Assembly (NCBI GenBank): GCA_965220385.1
Contig: OZ244825.1
Span: forward strand, 186,001-250,000
From: PCPOR2b sp965220385
GTDB taxonomy: Bacteria; Poribacteria; WGA-4E; PCPOR2b
Length of the DNA stretch: 64,000 nt
Direction of reading: 5' to 3'
The translations under genes and the position numbers were made by a program. A model generated the notes under the pieces. The model was not told the DNA's origin. It saw only the letters and a program-made list of their open reading frames with translations, and made no database searches. Shown here piece by piece: positions 1 through 9,060 of the stretch (its first letter is position 1; each line of letters begins with the position of its first letter).

Positions 1-688
1 CAGCATAATCAGGATTCAATTCAATTGCCTTGCTGAAATCTCTAATAGCAAGATTATCGTCTCCTTTTGCCGTGTAAGCAATCCCGCGAAAAAAATAAGC
101 AACTTCGGGATTTATATAGGATACTCTATCGCTTGAATTTTCAACTATTGTAATGACCGTGTTCAAATCCTCAAAGGACTTGTCATATTCTTTAGCGAGG
201 ACGTAAGCCAGCCCCCGCCCGCTATAGCCATCAGGGTTATCAGGCTCCAGTTCTATTGCTTTGGTAAATTCTAATATGGCTTTATCAAAATCCCCTGCGT
301 CAGAGTAACCTTTCCCGGTATTTATATAGGAATCAAATTCTTCTTGGTGTTTGTTATCTAAGTATCCTGTGTACATGCTGATAGCAATGACAACACCAAA
401 AAATAGTACCAGCCCAAATCTGTGAAGAAAAGGTATTGGAGATTTTCCAAGTCGTGACACTTCATTTCCTATTTTCGTGCTAGCTTCTTCTGGTAATTTC
501 CAACCCCCAAGGCATACATTACAGCAATAAGTGTATGCTTTTGACCATGAGGTTAAGAAAACCCAAAAGACCCCAAAAACTTTATACGACAAGAATATAG
601 AAAATGGTGTTTCTGCGTCACATTTCTGACAGTATTCGCTGCCACCTTCACTAATTTTGACAGATTTCCTTCCCCAACTAATAATCAT
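1..688 (-). CDS. TPR-repeat membrane protein with N-terminal zinc ribbon, 3' end outside window
   Basis: The frame runs from 688 off the left edge, so the C-terminus is missing. The N-terminus has two cysteine pairs (C20-x2-C23 and a later C-C-x2-C) typical of a small zinc ribbon. A hydrophobic segment follows (about residues 80-100). After it come tetratricopeptide units with the usual spacing (GKGYSDAGDFDKAILEFTKA, GRGLAYVLAKEYDKSFEDL, then another ending in AIELNPDYA). TPR arrays bind other proteins; the partner is unknown. An upstream in-frame ATG at 697 exists, but AAGGA lies 8 bases before the ATG at 688, so 688 is preferred. The pattern is read directly; the scaffold role is a family-level inference. 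Confidence 0.75.
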   Translation of the reverse strand, partial: MIISWGRKSVKISEGGSEYCQKCDAETPFSIFLSYKVFGVFWVFLTSWSKAYTYCCNVCLGGWKLPEEASTKIGNEVSRLGKSPIPFLHRFGLVLFFGVVIAISMYTGYLDNKHQEEFDSYINTGKGYSDAGDFDKAILEFTKAIELEPDNPDGYSGRGLAYVLAKEYDKSFEDLNTVITIVENSSDRVSYINPEVAYFFRGIAYTAKGDDNLAIRDFSKAIELNPDYA

Positions 689-1095
689 TTCTTTCATCCT
701 TTTTGCTTAGATTGACGTGCAGTATTAGGTGCTTATACGTCACTGTACTGGTGCGAAAGCCAAGCCGCTAATGGTACTCAGTCCTTCGCATAATATCTTC
801 GAGAGCCTGCGATGGAGATGTTCCTACGTTCTCCAACTTCGTCGATTTCTGTGCATGTCGGACCTGTACAGGCTTACTGAACGTCAACTAGTAAGACGGA
901 TTATATATTGTAATTTAAGATTTTGCTTAAATTTATTCTGATTGTTGTATGTGCGACCGCCTATGGAAAACAAGAGATGTACTCAAAATAGACTGGAATA
1001 ACCCGAAGAATAGTGATTAAACATAACAATTTCCTAAGAAACAGATGAAGTATATATTTGTCAGTGCTATGTTGGCAACAAGATAATGAGGTGGA
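689..1095. other. Gene-free gap
   Basis: About 400 bases between two minus-strand genes. It should contain the promoter of the TPR gene that starts at 688. I found no convincing coding frame, RNA gene or palindrome. A 70-codon plus-strand frame at 729-941 has no ribosome-binding site and no recognisable protein character. Confidence 0.4.
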
Positions 1096-2493
1096 CTACT
1101 CTTGTGATGTGAATTGAATCACTGGTGGTGTTTGGATTTCCGTCGCCGTCGCCTGAACGTATTTCTCAAAGGCTTCCTGTGTTGCTATTCCAACTTCCTT
1201 TTTAGCGGGCGGTGGTTCGTTTGGACGTTCTATGCCGTCAACCGTTTGCTGCGTCGCTACTCCAGCCTCGTTTTCATTGGGGGATGGTTGGTCTCGATGC
1301 TCGACGCTGTCAACCATTCCTTGTGTTGCAGTTTCAACCTCTTCTTCTACTCCCAAAGCGGTGGCAAATCGGTAGTAAACTTCATTATGCTGGTCAGGCT
1401 TCATTAATATAGTGTTTCCCGCCTCTGATCCTAAGAACGTCTCGAACCCGTCCGCCGGGTAGATAACACCAAACCCCATCTCACGGTCGGTTTGCGCCTC
1501 CGTTTCCCAACTCCATACCCAGCCATCTTTCTCATTTCTGACCGGGGCGACTCCACGGTTCGGCAAGCGGATCGCTATGCGATGCCCGTCTCCTAACCCT
1601 TGAGTCTGGATATGATGTTCTGTCCATTGATGTCCGGCGTAAATCGAATAGGTTGACGTGAGAGAAACCGTTCTGCCTGACGGCAAGACCCAATCGGGTA
1701 TAATCCGCTGCACGACCGATCTCATCGGCCCATCAGCTACAATCCGTACATAATCCTGCTGATCTTCAGGAGATATGAGCGTTCCCGTTTCCGTATCCCA
1801 AAGCCCGAATCCGAGCCCGTTGCTCTGTCCATCCGCTGTGACCAGTGGCGTCAAAATCTCCTCATCGGAATCTGATGGCGCCCTGCGCTGTCGGACGAAC
1901 CGATCAAGGAATAACCCTTTGGTTTTCTTGCCGTAGCTATCGATTGAGCCGTTAGGATGGAGGAGGTAGGCAGCCCACTCTGATTCTAATGCAGCATATC
2001 CCCCCAACTCCGGGAATACCCCCGCCCGTGTCCGCCGAGTGAATCCAAGTGTGATCGACATCTCGTTATCAGGGGCATATCGGATCCTGACACTCTTGGT
2101 CTCTTGTGGTTCCAGATCTACGAAAAAGACTAACGCGTCTCTGTGGCCGTCGTAATTTGTATCATCAGCTTGGCTCGGAATTTCGACTTCGACGGGTGCC
2201 TGTCCTGAGACGACCAGATAGGCGTTAAATGAAAAGTTGGATGCAACCGCTTTCAATTCCGCGAGCGACAACGCAATTGGCACATTGACGCGCTTGATTG
2301 GTAGGGTGTTCTGTATAGTAAGTTGAATTTGTGGGATGTCACGGTTTTGACCGCCGGGGAAATTACAACCAGAAATCCACAGCAATAGGGCGCCAAAACC
2401 CAGATAAAAATAGAAAATCCTCTTTAAGTTATAAAGAGGATCCGATTTACAAAGCTGCCACTGTTTTTCTAAATTGGTGAAAAAACCGGTCAA
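1096..2493 (-). CDS. DUF4861-family lipoprotein
   Basis: Secreted lipoprotein of the DUF4861 family, common in polysaccharide-degrading gene sets but without an established reaction. The reading frame is open up to a TTG at 2544. However, GGAGG lies 7 bases before a TTG at 2493, which I take as the start. The signal region is long, with a hydrophobic stretch before the lipobox W-I-S-G-C (Cys43 from this start). The middle (about 60-390) carries the DUF4861 beta-rich body. The C-terminus is unusual: it has three copies of an A-T-Q containing unit about 25 residues apart, rich in Glu and Pro, probably a flexible tail. Family call is moderately sure; function unknown. Confidence 0.65.
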   Translation of the reverse strand: MTGFFTNLEKQWQLCKSDPLYNLKRIFYFYLGFGALLLWISGCNFPGGQNRDIPQIQLTIQNTLPIKRVNVPIALSLAELKAVASNFSFNAYLVVSGQAPVEVEIPSQADDTNYDGHRDALVFFVDLEPQETKSVRIRYAPDNEMSITLGFTRRTRAGVFPELGGYAALESEWAAYLLHPNGSIDSYGKKTKGLFLDRFVRQRRAPSDSDEEILTPLVTADGQSNGLGFGLWDTETGTLISPEDQQDYVRIVADGPMRSVVQRIIPDWVLPSGRTVSLTSTYSIYAGHQWTEHHIQTQGLGDGHRIAIRLPNRGVAPVRNEKDGWVWSWETEAQTDREMGFGVIYPADGFETFLGSEAGNTILMKPDQHNEVYYRFATALGVEEEVETATQGMVDSVEHRDQPSPNENEAGVATQQTVDGIERPNEPPPAKKEVGIATQEAFEKYVQATATEIQTPPVIQFTSQE

Positions 2494-2619
2494 AATGTCT
2501 CCTCCCTGCCCCAAGAGGATAACCGATCTGTTGGGAAAAGTCAAGGTTCATCTAACGGCAAATTTCACGTCGCTTGGTATGCCTGAAAAATTGTCCGAAC
2601 TATCGACACTTTTCCTATG

Positions 2620-3237
2620 TTACCTCAAATCTTCTGACTTTAATTTCTGATCTATCTGTGATTTTATCTCGTTAAGCAGGGGTTGGACAACATCTGAGTC
2701 TAATGTTTCAGCTGGATGAGCTCCCTCCTCTGGTTCTTCCGTTGTCAGTAGCTCTGTGAAGTCGTACGCATCCAAGTCAACTCCGTCGTACCACTCAGTT
2801 TCGGGAAAAAGATCGGTCACCGGATCTGCCGGTTCGGTGATTTCTTGTAAAAGTTGCAATCTCCTATTTGCTGATTCCTCCATCGGAGAGGTTTGCGACG
2901 CATTGCTGAAATCTTCTCCTGAAAGATCCCACATTGAACCCCTCACACCTGCCTGTTCATTCCGCTGCGCGTCTTCTTTACTGGACGGCGGGGCGGTCGA
3001 TTTCTGCACATAGTTTGGAAAGTAATCTTGCACTGTGTCAACATTGAGTAACTCCGGCTCGCCTCTCAAAATAATCATGTTTGGCGAATAGGCAGCCAAT
3101 ACCCAATCCACCATTTGACGGACCGATACGGCGATAGAATGGAAGATTGGATTTAAGTTCCCGATCGCTTCAATCTGGAGCAATCCCAAGATCAACAGTA
3201 GGGCTAACAGGAAAATGCCGATAAACTTTATCTTCAT
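2620..3237 (-). CDS. Unknown protein, one N-terminal membrane segment, acidic body
   Basis: 205 residues with no family I recognise. Residues 1-25 form a strongly hydrophobic signal anchor (FIGIFLLALLLILGLLQI). The rest is acidic and Ser/Pro/Glu-rich with little predicted order, so it probably extends on the outside of the membrane. GGGAGG lies 6 bases upstream of the ATG at 3237, supporting a real gene. It is 120 bases upstream of, and on the same strand as, the DUF4861 lipoprotein gene, so the two may be co-transcribed. Confidence 0.6.
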   Translation of the reverse strand: MKIKFIGIFLLALLLILGLLQIEAIGNLNPIFHSIAVSVRQMVDWVLAAYSPNMIILRGEPELLNVDTVQDYFPNYVQKSTAPPSSKEDAQRNEQAGVRGSMWDLSGEDFSNASQTSPMEESANRRLQLLQEITEPADPVTDLFPETEWYDGVDLDAYDFTELLTTEEPEEGAHPAETLDSDVVQPLLNEIKSQIDQKLKSEDLR

Positions 3238-3418
3238 CCATATCCTCCCTTCAATTCCGGTGCGAAGGTTCCTATCCTTGAGTTCCGCATATAACTCCCT
3301 GAGTTGAATACAGGGTGTCCGCGGCTCCTTGCTAATATATATGATAGCACAGATCTGCGAAGAAAAGTGTTAAGATTGTGTTAAAGAATAAACAAAAATC
3401 CTAAACATCTCTGCATAT

Positions 3419-4318
3419 TTATTCGATTGCTTCAATCTGCGCGATAAGCTCTGCTGGCAGATAGTGCCCGTCGGCTATCGAAACCGACGTCTCCAATTCT
3501 TCGATTGATGCCACTCCTGATAGTAGAATAGACACACGTGGATCTGAGAGGAGATAGCGCAGGGCAATATGGGTAATATCTTCGGGTTGATCTGCCAGCA
3601 GGTTTTCTACCTGTTCCAGCGTATCATAAAGGTCGGCAAAGCGCCCGTTCTCCATCCACAGTTCCCGCTTTGATCCCAAAAGTCCCGCGTGGAGCGGCGA
3701 TGCGGTGATTACAGCGACATCGCGCTCCGCTGCGGTGGGCACCAGAATGTCCTTGGCTTCCTGTGTGAGTAGGTCATACTTGCAGAAGGTGATTACCGAA
3801 ACAAAAGCATCCGACTCTTTCAGCACATCTCGCATCAATCCCAGGTCCGAACCGGTTAGACCGATATGCTGGGTCAATCCTTGCTCCCGAATTTCCAAGA
3901 GGGTTTCCAGCGTCCTACCAGCCCCAAAAATGCCCTCTCTGCCCGCCTGCTCTGCCTCGTGGATCTGCAGCAGGTCAACCTTGTCCCGTTTTAGACGCTT
4001 TAGGCTTGCCTCAAATCCGCGCCAGACTGTATCTCGTGTATAGTCGAACGGTTCTGGATAATAGCCCACCTTGGTCGCGAGATAGTACGGTTCAGCCACA
4101 CCTTTCAGAGCAGCGCCCAACACCTCCTCGCTACGCCCTTGACCGTAAAGCGGTGCTGTGTCAAAGTAATTGATCCCCAGTTCCAAGGCGCGTTCGACAA
4201 TACGGGCACCGTAAGAAAACGGTTTTAGTCCAAACTCTGGTCGTCCGTAAAACCAGGAGCCGCCTAAGCCAATCTCGCTGACCTGCCAATCTGTCTTACC
4301 AAATCGTCGATACTGCAT
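3419..4318 (-). CDS. Aldo/keto reductase (aldose 1-dehydrogenase-like)
   Basis: NAD(P)-dependent oxidoreductase with the AKR TIM barrel. The catalytic tetrad is visible: Asp53 and Tyr58 in FDTAPLYG, Lys83 in ATKVGY and His120 in LLQIHEAE. Length (299) is normal for the family. The gene lies 8 bases downstream of the mannonate-dehydratase-like gene on the same strand, indicating one operon. The sequence style resembles D-threo-aldose / L-fucose / L-galactose 1-dehydrogenases, which oxidise a sugar to its lactone. That substrate class would fit the neighbouring lactonase- and dehydratase-type genes, but the exact sugar is inference. Confidence 0.85.
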   Translation of the reverse strand: MQYRRFGKTDWQVSEIGLGGSWFYGRPEFGLKPFSYGARIVERALELGINYFDTAPLYGQGRSEEVLGAALKGVAEPYYLATKVGYYPEPFDYTRDTVWRGFEASLKRLKRDKVDLLQIHEAEQAGREGIFGAGRTLETLLEIREQGLTQHIGLTGSDLGLMRDVLKESDAFVSVITFCKYDLLTQEAKDILVPTAAERDVAVITASPLHAGLLGSKRELWMENGRFADLYDTLEQVENLLADQPEDITHIALRYLLSDPRVSILLSGVASIEELETSVSIADGHYLPAELIAQIEAIE

Positions 4319-4326
4319 CCTTCCCC

Positions 4327-5340
4327 CTAATATCCAACTGCTTTCAGCAGTCCCTTTAGATATCCAACCGCGTAGACAAAACCCTGTCCACCAATTTCGT
4401 TCTCGTAGACCGTGTGCGGACAGTGACCGGGAAGCAGGACACTATCAAAACCAACCGCTTTGAAGGCTTCCAGTACAGCGAGAAAGTCGCAATCCGCTTC
4501 CTCCAAGAAACATTCTTGGAATTTCGGCACTGTTCCTTGAACGCCTTGAGCGTGGCCGTAGACGATCTGTCCGCGTTCTCCAAAATGGCGGATCGCCGCG
4601 AGGATATCGGTTCCCATCGCTGTCCAGTTGCCAAGACAAAAGTTGAGACCGCTCGCTTGACTATTATTGGCGATATCCATCCCACGCTTAAAGCCCTCGA
4701 AATCGTGGAACAGACGTGGGATACCGCCCAACTTCTCCAACGGCGGATCGTCAGGGTGCAGTGCCAGCCGTACACCCGCAGCTTCCGCCTCCGGGACGAC
4801 TGCCTTGATGAAATACTCGTAGTTCCCCCACATCTCTTCATCGGTGTATTCCCGACCACGGAACAGAGGCGAGTGCTTCGCGATTTCCATGTCAAAACTA
4901 CTCACCTGTGAGCCGCCGCGTCCCGGGGTCGTTAGCGACGTGCGCCATGAATTCCGTGTCACGCCCGGTTGGTTGACCATCCAGTGGTAGCCGTAGACCG
5001 GAATACCCGCCCTGCCCATATTGCGGATGGTGATAATCACGTTTTCAATCTGTTGATCGCGTCCCGGCAGCCCCAGCATGGCTTGGTCGTAACAGCACGA
5101 CGGCAGCGGATTCTCGATCCCAATGACCCGTAATCCCGCATCCTCACAACGCTTACGGACCATTACAAGGTCGAGAAAATCCCAGTGTGCGCCCGGTTTA
5201 TCACCGTTCTCGATTGAGAATCGTTGGGCGGCGTCGGGGTGGGAAGTGGAACTGAGCACTACATCGTCAACACCATACTGTTTTAGAAACCGCAGATAGT
5301 CATCCCGTTCATCCAATCGTGCATAAGAACATATCCTCAT
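4327..5340 (-). CDS. Mannonate dehydratase (UxuA)-like protein
   Basis: TIM-barrel protein of the UxuA type, which dehydrates D-mannonate to 2-keto-3-deoxygluconate in hexuronate breakdown. The signature LHPDDPP is present, and His/Cys-containing loops follow (GHAQGVQG, LPGHCPH) where the metal site is expected. It is 337 residues, somewhat shorter than enterobacterial UxuA (about 394), so a related sugar-acid dehydratase or isomerase is possible. GGAGGGAG immediately precedes the ATG. It is divergent from the enolase-superfamily gene at 5578, and a TATAAT-like -10 lies in between on this strand (near 5375). First gene of an operon with the aldo/keto reductase. Confidence 0.75.
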   Translation of the reverse strand: MRICSYARLDERDDYLRFLKQYGVDDVVLSSTSHPDAAQRFSIENGDKPGAHWDFLDLVMVRKRCEDAGLRVIGIENPLPSCCYDQAMLGLPGRDQQIENVIITIRNMGRAGIPVYGYHWMVNQPGVTRNSWRTSLTTPGRGGSQVSSFDMEIAKHSPLFRGREYTDEEMWGNYEYFIKAVVPEAEAAGVRLALHPDDPPLEKLGGIPRLFHDFEGFKRGMDIANNSQASGLNFCLGNWTAMGTDILAAIRHFGERGQIVYGHAQGVQGTVPKFQECFLEEADCDFLAVLEAFKAVGFDSVLLPGHCPHTVYENEIGGQGFVYAVGYLKGLLKAVGY

Positions 5341-5577
5341 ATCTCCCTCCTATGTCCATTAGTAGTTGTGGATATTATAACCTATCTTCGATCTATTTTT
5401 GGATCTAATCTTTGAAATATGGAGGCGTCCGTGTCGATTCTCGGACTTTGATATTGACCACGTTCTGACTTTCTGCTAAAATTTCCCAAAGATGTGAGGA
5501 AGATGGTCAAGCGCATCTGTCTTGATCTTTTCACGTTGGATCGCAATCCTTCCGCGTTGAGCATGGACAAGAAATAC

Positions 5578-6762
5578 ATGAAGATTAGAGGCATCAAAAC
5601 CTACAAATTCAACGTTCCCATGGGTGAGCCAGTGCGCGATCCACACACCGGTGAACTGTTGAGCAGCCTCTCTAAACCGTGGCTATTCCTGAAGATTGAG
5701 ACCGATGCAGGAATCGACGGTTGGGGTGAGGGCAGCGGGGAATGGTTGACACCGTCGGTCGAAGCGACACTGCACGAATGGTCGAGTCTCCTGATTGATC
5801 AGGATCCGCTCCCTGTCGTCGCACTGACTGAGGATATCACGAACCGCCTCCCGTGGAAGGGCGGTCCCGTATTCGGCACAGCCATCGCGGCGATTAACGC
5901 CGCCCTGTACGACATCGCCGGTAAAGCGTGGGGCGTGCCGGTACATACCATCTTGGGTGGCAAACGGCGCGATCGGGTTCGTGTCTACTGCGGCGGAAAT
6001 CTATTCTCTACACCAGAGGAAGCGGCGGAAGCCGCACAGGAGGTCAAGGCGCTGGGATACGCCGGTGTCAAAAGTAACCCGCTGGAAAGCCGCACCTGGC
6101 AGATGGATGAAGAAGCCGTTAACCACTCAACAGGGTGTGTGGCGGCGGCGCGTGAGGCGGTGGGAGACGGTTTTGACATCCTGCTGGATGCACACGGCAG
6201 CCCGATCCCGGAGTTAAGCGTCGAGTTCGCTCGACGTGTTGTACCGTTCAAGCCGCTATTCTTGGAGGAACCGGTCAAGGTCGGGTCACTTGAAGCGCTG
6301 ATGGAGGTCACACGGAAAAGCCCGGTGCCGATTGCGACCGGCGAAAAGTTGTTCACCATTGCCGATTTTAAGCCGTTGATTGACAATCGGGCGTGTGCGG
6401 TTCTGCAGCCGGACGTCACGCACTGCTTTGGCGTTACTACATTGGTCGATATCGCCAAATTGGCGGCGGCGGAACAGATGCTCATGGCACCACACAATGC
6501 CGGTGGTCCTCTCTGTTATGCTGCGACCCTCCACGCCGATGCGGTGATGAACAACTTTCTCATTCAGGAGAGCAGCAGCCGACTGTCGCTGTTTGATCGT
6601 TGTGTCGAACACGATTGGAGGATAAAAGATGGGCACGTCAACCTCTCGGATGAGCCGGGGCTAGGGATTTCGGTGAAGGAGTCCGATCTAAATGACCTGC
6701 CGTATGAACCGCTCCCCTATCGACAATACCGACATGCGGATGGGAGTTGGAAGGGATGGTGA
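5578..6762 (+). CDS. Mandelate racemase / galactonate-dehydratase family enzyme (enolase superfamily)
   Basis: Sugar-acid dehydratase candidate that removes water from an aldonate to give a 2-keto-3-deoxy acid. From the chosen ATG, the metal ligands are Asp204 (in LDAHG), Glu230 (LFLEEP) and Glu256 (TGEK). His206 and His306 (MAPHN) are in acid/base positions, and Asp279 is in PDVTH. The D-x-H pattern is that of the D-galactonate/L-fuconate-type dehydratases rather than K-x-K racemases. No start has a strong ribosome-binding site; 5578 fits the family N-terminus (MKIRGIKTY), and the frame is open back to a GTG at 5494. It stands divergent to the mannonate-dehydratase-like gene, and the two probably share a regulatory region. 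Confidence 0.85.
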   Translation: MKIRGIKTYKFNVPMGEPVRDPHTGELLSSLSKPWLFLKIETDAGIDGWGEGSGEWLTPSVEATLHEWSSLLIDQDPLPVVALTEDITNRLPWKGGPVFGTAIAAINAALYDIAGKAWGVPVHTILGGKRRDRVRVYCGGNLFSTPEEAAEAAQEVKALGYAGVKSNPLESRTWQMDEEAVNHSTGCVAAAREAVGDGFDILLDAHGSPIPELSVEFARRVVPFKPLFLEEPVKVGSLEALMEVTRKSPVPIATGEKLFTIADFKPLIDNRACAVLQPDVTHCFGVTTLVDIAKLAAAEQMLMAPHNAGGPLCYAATLHADAVMNNFLIQESSSRLSLFDRCVEHDWRIKDGHVNLSDEPGLGISVKESDLNDLPYEPLPYRQYRHADGSWKGW

Positions 6763-6840
6763 ACCGCACGGTAGAAATATCGTTTCTTAAGTAACGCAAG
6801 TTGCTAGTCGATAAATCAGGCACCAGAAACCGGCGTAATA

Positions 6841-6865
6841 GTCGGGAATTGGAATTGCCTCCTAC
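6841..6865. repeat. Single hairpin cassette ending in TCCTAC
   Basis: An imperfect hairpin (GGGAATT-gg-AATTGCC) followed by TCCTAC lies in the 248-bp gap before the isomerase gene. The same frame (GTAGGAGG, variable arm, CC centre, arm, CCGA) recurs at 47601-47733. This is a degenerate member of the hairpin-cassette family described in the findings. Confidence 0.45.
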
Positions 6866-7010
6866 AAAAAACATACGGTAGGGGGCGTACCCTCCGAATC
6901 GCGACTGGTTTGACTATGGTTAACTCGCAACTTAGGTTAAGTAACCAAAATATCGACTGTGGGTTGTAGGCAAAAAGTGGGTAGGGGTTTGGAAGAAAGG
7001 AACCGCAACA

Positions 7011-7829
7011 ATGATTAAACTCGGGGTGATGGCGCGTGCCACGGATGAGGCAGTATTTCTTAGCCACATCCAGTTTGCACACGAATTGGAATTGGATGTC
7101 ATCGACTTCCATCTATCGGGGTTGCCCAGAGATCCCGATTTTCTCCGCCGTATAAAAATCCTATGCTTGAAACACGGTTTGCCTATCGGTTATCTGGGAT
7201 CCGGTAGCTATGTCGGACCAGAGGACGAGATGCACGACGCAATCGAGCGTGGCAAGGCGGATATCGACTTGGCATCCTTCCTCTCGGCGCAAATGATTCG
7301 TGTGTTCGCAAGATATAAGTGGCCAGACACTGTGGAAGAACAAGAAGCCTTGTGGGGTCCGATGATTGCTCGGTTCCAAGAACTCTCCGATTATGCCGCG
7401 GAAAAAGGCGTCTTTTTGGGATTGCAGAACCACAACAACGGCAGCTTTGCGATGACCGCGGATCAGGTTTTACGCATCCTGCGGGAGACTGACCGCGAGA
7501 ACTTTACCTTTATTATGGATACCGGTCAGTGGTTGAATGCCATAGGATCTCACCCACGCGGTGAGTTTGATCCGAACGTAGACCTCTATAAAGACTACCT
7601 GGAACCGACTGCTCCACACGCGACCTACGTCCGCGCTAAGATTTATAAAATCGACAGTGGCAAGGAAGAATGGCTCGATTACGGGCGAATCCTGAAAATC
7701 CTGAAAGCGGTAGGCTTTAACGGCAATATGTCTATAGTATTCGAAGGCGGCGACCGCAATAGATACGATACGGACGAATGTCTCAGACTGGCGACCAAAC
7801 ATCTGCGGGAATTGCTCGCTGACTACTAG
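7011..7829 (+). CDS. Sugar phosphate isomerase/epimerase (xylose-isomerase-like TIM barrel)
   Basis: 272-residue AP-endonuclease-2/xylose-isomerase-like TIM barrel. Typical segments are visible: LGLQNHNNG (metal/base region), FIMDTGQWL, HATYVRAKIYK and MSIVFEGGD near the C-terminus, supplying the Glu, Asp and His ligands expected for a divalent metal site. Members isomerise or epimerise keto sugars or inositol derivatives; the substrate here cannot be read. AGAAAGGA precedes the ATG. It follows the dehydratase in the same orientation and likely belongs to the same catabolic set, although 248 bases with a hairpin repeat separate them. Confidence 0.8.
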   Translation: MIKLGVMARATDEAVFLSHIQFAHELELDVIDFHLSGLPRDPDFLRRIKILCLKHGLPIGYLGSGSYVGPEDEMHDAIERGKADIDLASFLSAQMIRVFARYKWPDTVEEQEALWGPMIARFQELSDYAAEKGVFLGLQNHNNGSFAMTADQVLRILRETDRENFTFIMDTGQWLNAIGSHPRGEFDPNVDLYKDYLEPTAPHATYVRAKIYKIDSGKEEWLDYGRILKILKAVGFNGNMSIVFEGGDRNRYDTDECLRLATKHLRELLADY

Positions 7830-7851
7830 AGTGTGTTGACGTTTTACATAA

Positions 7852-8067
7852 GGAACGGAGATCTCCGTTCCCTACGAAATATAAGCAGTTCTACGTCCTG
7901 CTTCGTAGTGAACAACGATCGTTGTTCACTACCAACCCTTGTATTTTTTAGATCTATCACGTTACAAACCGGGGGAATGAAAGCTAAATCGAGTCAACAC
8001 GGCTCGCAGTGGATTGACAAATCCACTGCACACGCGCAAAGATGGCTTGGATACGCCTATCCAAGCC
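7852..8067. repeat. Mosaic of four perfect hairpin cassettes
   Basis: Four palindromes follow each other in this gene gap. 7852-7871 is GGAACGGAGATCTCCGTTCC, a perfect 20-bp palindrome. 7905-7932 is a perfect 28-bp palindrome with the core AACAACGATCGTTGTT. 8006-8029 has 10-bp arms (GCAGTGGATT) around GACA. 8044-8067 has 10-bp arms (GGCTTGGATA) around CGCC. The stretch 7983-8032 recurs at 10188-10237 with 8 differences in 50 bases. The last two hairpins recur with changed loops at 35130-35149 and 35166-35189. No coding potential is seen. Cassette by cassette the arms differ but pairing is kept. Confidence 0.75.
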
Positions 8068-8113
8068 GAGCAGGTTTAGCACTACCAACATAGGCTATTT
8101 TAGGAAGAAATAT

Positions 8114-8941
8114 ATGATTATTGACACGCATTTGCACGTTTGGAGTGAGGATTTTTCGCGTTATCCGTTTGCTGACGGTAGCAAGGCGGCGGATGAGGGA
8201 GCACCGGTCGAGTTACTGAACGATACAATGGATGAGGCAGGAGTAGATAAAGCCGTTATCGTGCAGCCAATCTATTATCGCTTTGACAACCGATATGTAG
8301 CGGAATGTCTTCGACGTTTCCCGGACAGGTATGCTGCAATCGGGTTAGTAGATCGCCATGCGCCTGATGCGCCCGATCAGCTTGAACGGCTGGTTCGGGA
8401 GGATAAATTCGGCGGACTTAGGATACACTTGGCACGGGCAGACGATCCCGCAGAATGGGCGGCACCCGATCAAGACCCGATATGGCGACGCGCTGAAGAG
8501 CTGGGAGTCTGCTTCATTGTGTACGGTCCTGCAACCCACCTGCCCGCTGTCGAACCCATTATCGCCCGTTTCCCCAATGTCCCCGTTGTGCTCGACCATA
8601 TCGGCGGTGCGCCGACGGACGAAGATCCACCGTATCCGCTGCTTAGCAACGTGCTCAATATGGCACGGTATCCGAAGGTCTATGTGAAATTAACGCCCCA
8701 ATCCCATAAATCGAAGCTGCCATACCCGCACGAGGATACATTCCCGACGTTTCGTCGTCTATACGATGCCTTCGGACCGGAACGGTTGATGTGGGGCACC
8801 AACTTTCCGGGCGTACTTAAAGGCGTCGGGTATCTGCCTGCGCTGGAAATGTTCAGCAAGCATCTGGACTTCCTCACAGATTCAGACAAGGAATGGTTAT
8901 TCAGTAAAGCAGCGTTAAAAGTGTGGAAATTTGGAGAGTAG
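8114..8941 (+). CDS. Amidohydrolase-2 family lactonase-like hydrolase
   Basis: 275-residue TIM-barrel metal-dependent hydrolase of the COG3618 type, which includes L-fuconolactonase, L-rhamnono-lactonase and 2-pyrone-4,6-dicarboxylate lactonase. The H-x-H metal motif is in DTHLHVW at the N-terminus. Later landmarks are VVLDHIGG and LMWGTNFPG, the latter giving the C-terminal Asp/Asn position. The frame is open upstream to 8042, but that part is repeat DNA; GGAAGAAA precedes the ATG at 8114. A paralogue lies at 24086. With the aldo/keto reductase and the dehydratase it would complete an oxidative route sugar, lactone, acid, 2-keto-3-deoxy acid (inference). Confidence 0.8.
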   Translation: MIIDTHLHVWSEDFSRYPFADGSKAADEGAPVELLNDTMDEAGVDKAVIVQPIYYRFDNRYVAECLRRFPDRYAAIGLVDRHAPDAPDQLERLVREDKFGGLRIHLARADDPAEWAAPDQDPIWRRAEELGVCFIVYGPATHLPAVEPIIARFPNVPVVLDHIGGAPTDEDPPYPLLSNVLNMARYPKVYVKLTPQSHKSKLPYPHEDTFPTFRRLYDAFGPERLMWGTNFPGVLKGVGYLPALEMFSKHLDFLTDSDKEWLFSKAALKVWKFGE

Positions 8942-9060
8942 GGTAGGAAGAAAATGAATTGCTGAACCAATGATTTTTACGTTTCACGTTATCAACAGCT
9001 GCAAACTAGCGCGATTGGTTATTATGCACCACATGTCACACAATCTTGCGAGGTGTCAAA

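Noticed and set aside
729..941. 70-codon plus-strand frame in the first gap
   Set aside because: No ribosome-binding site and no protein-like composition or domain.
7852..8067. CRISPR-like array
   Set aside because: The repeated units differ in sequence, spacing is irregular and there are no spacers of constant length or cas genes in the window.
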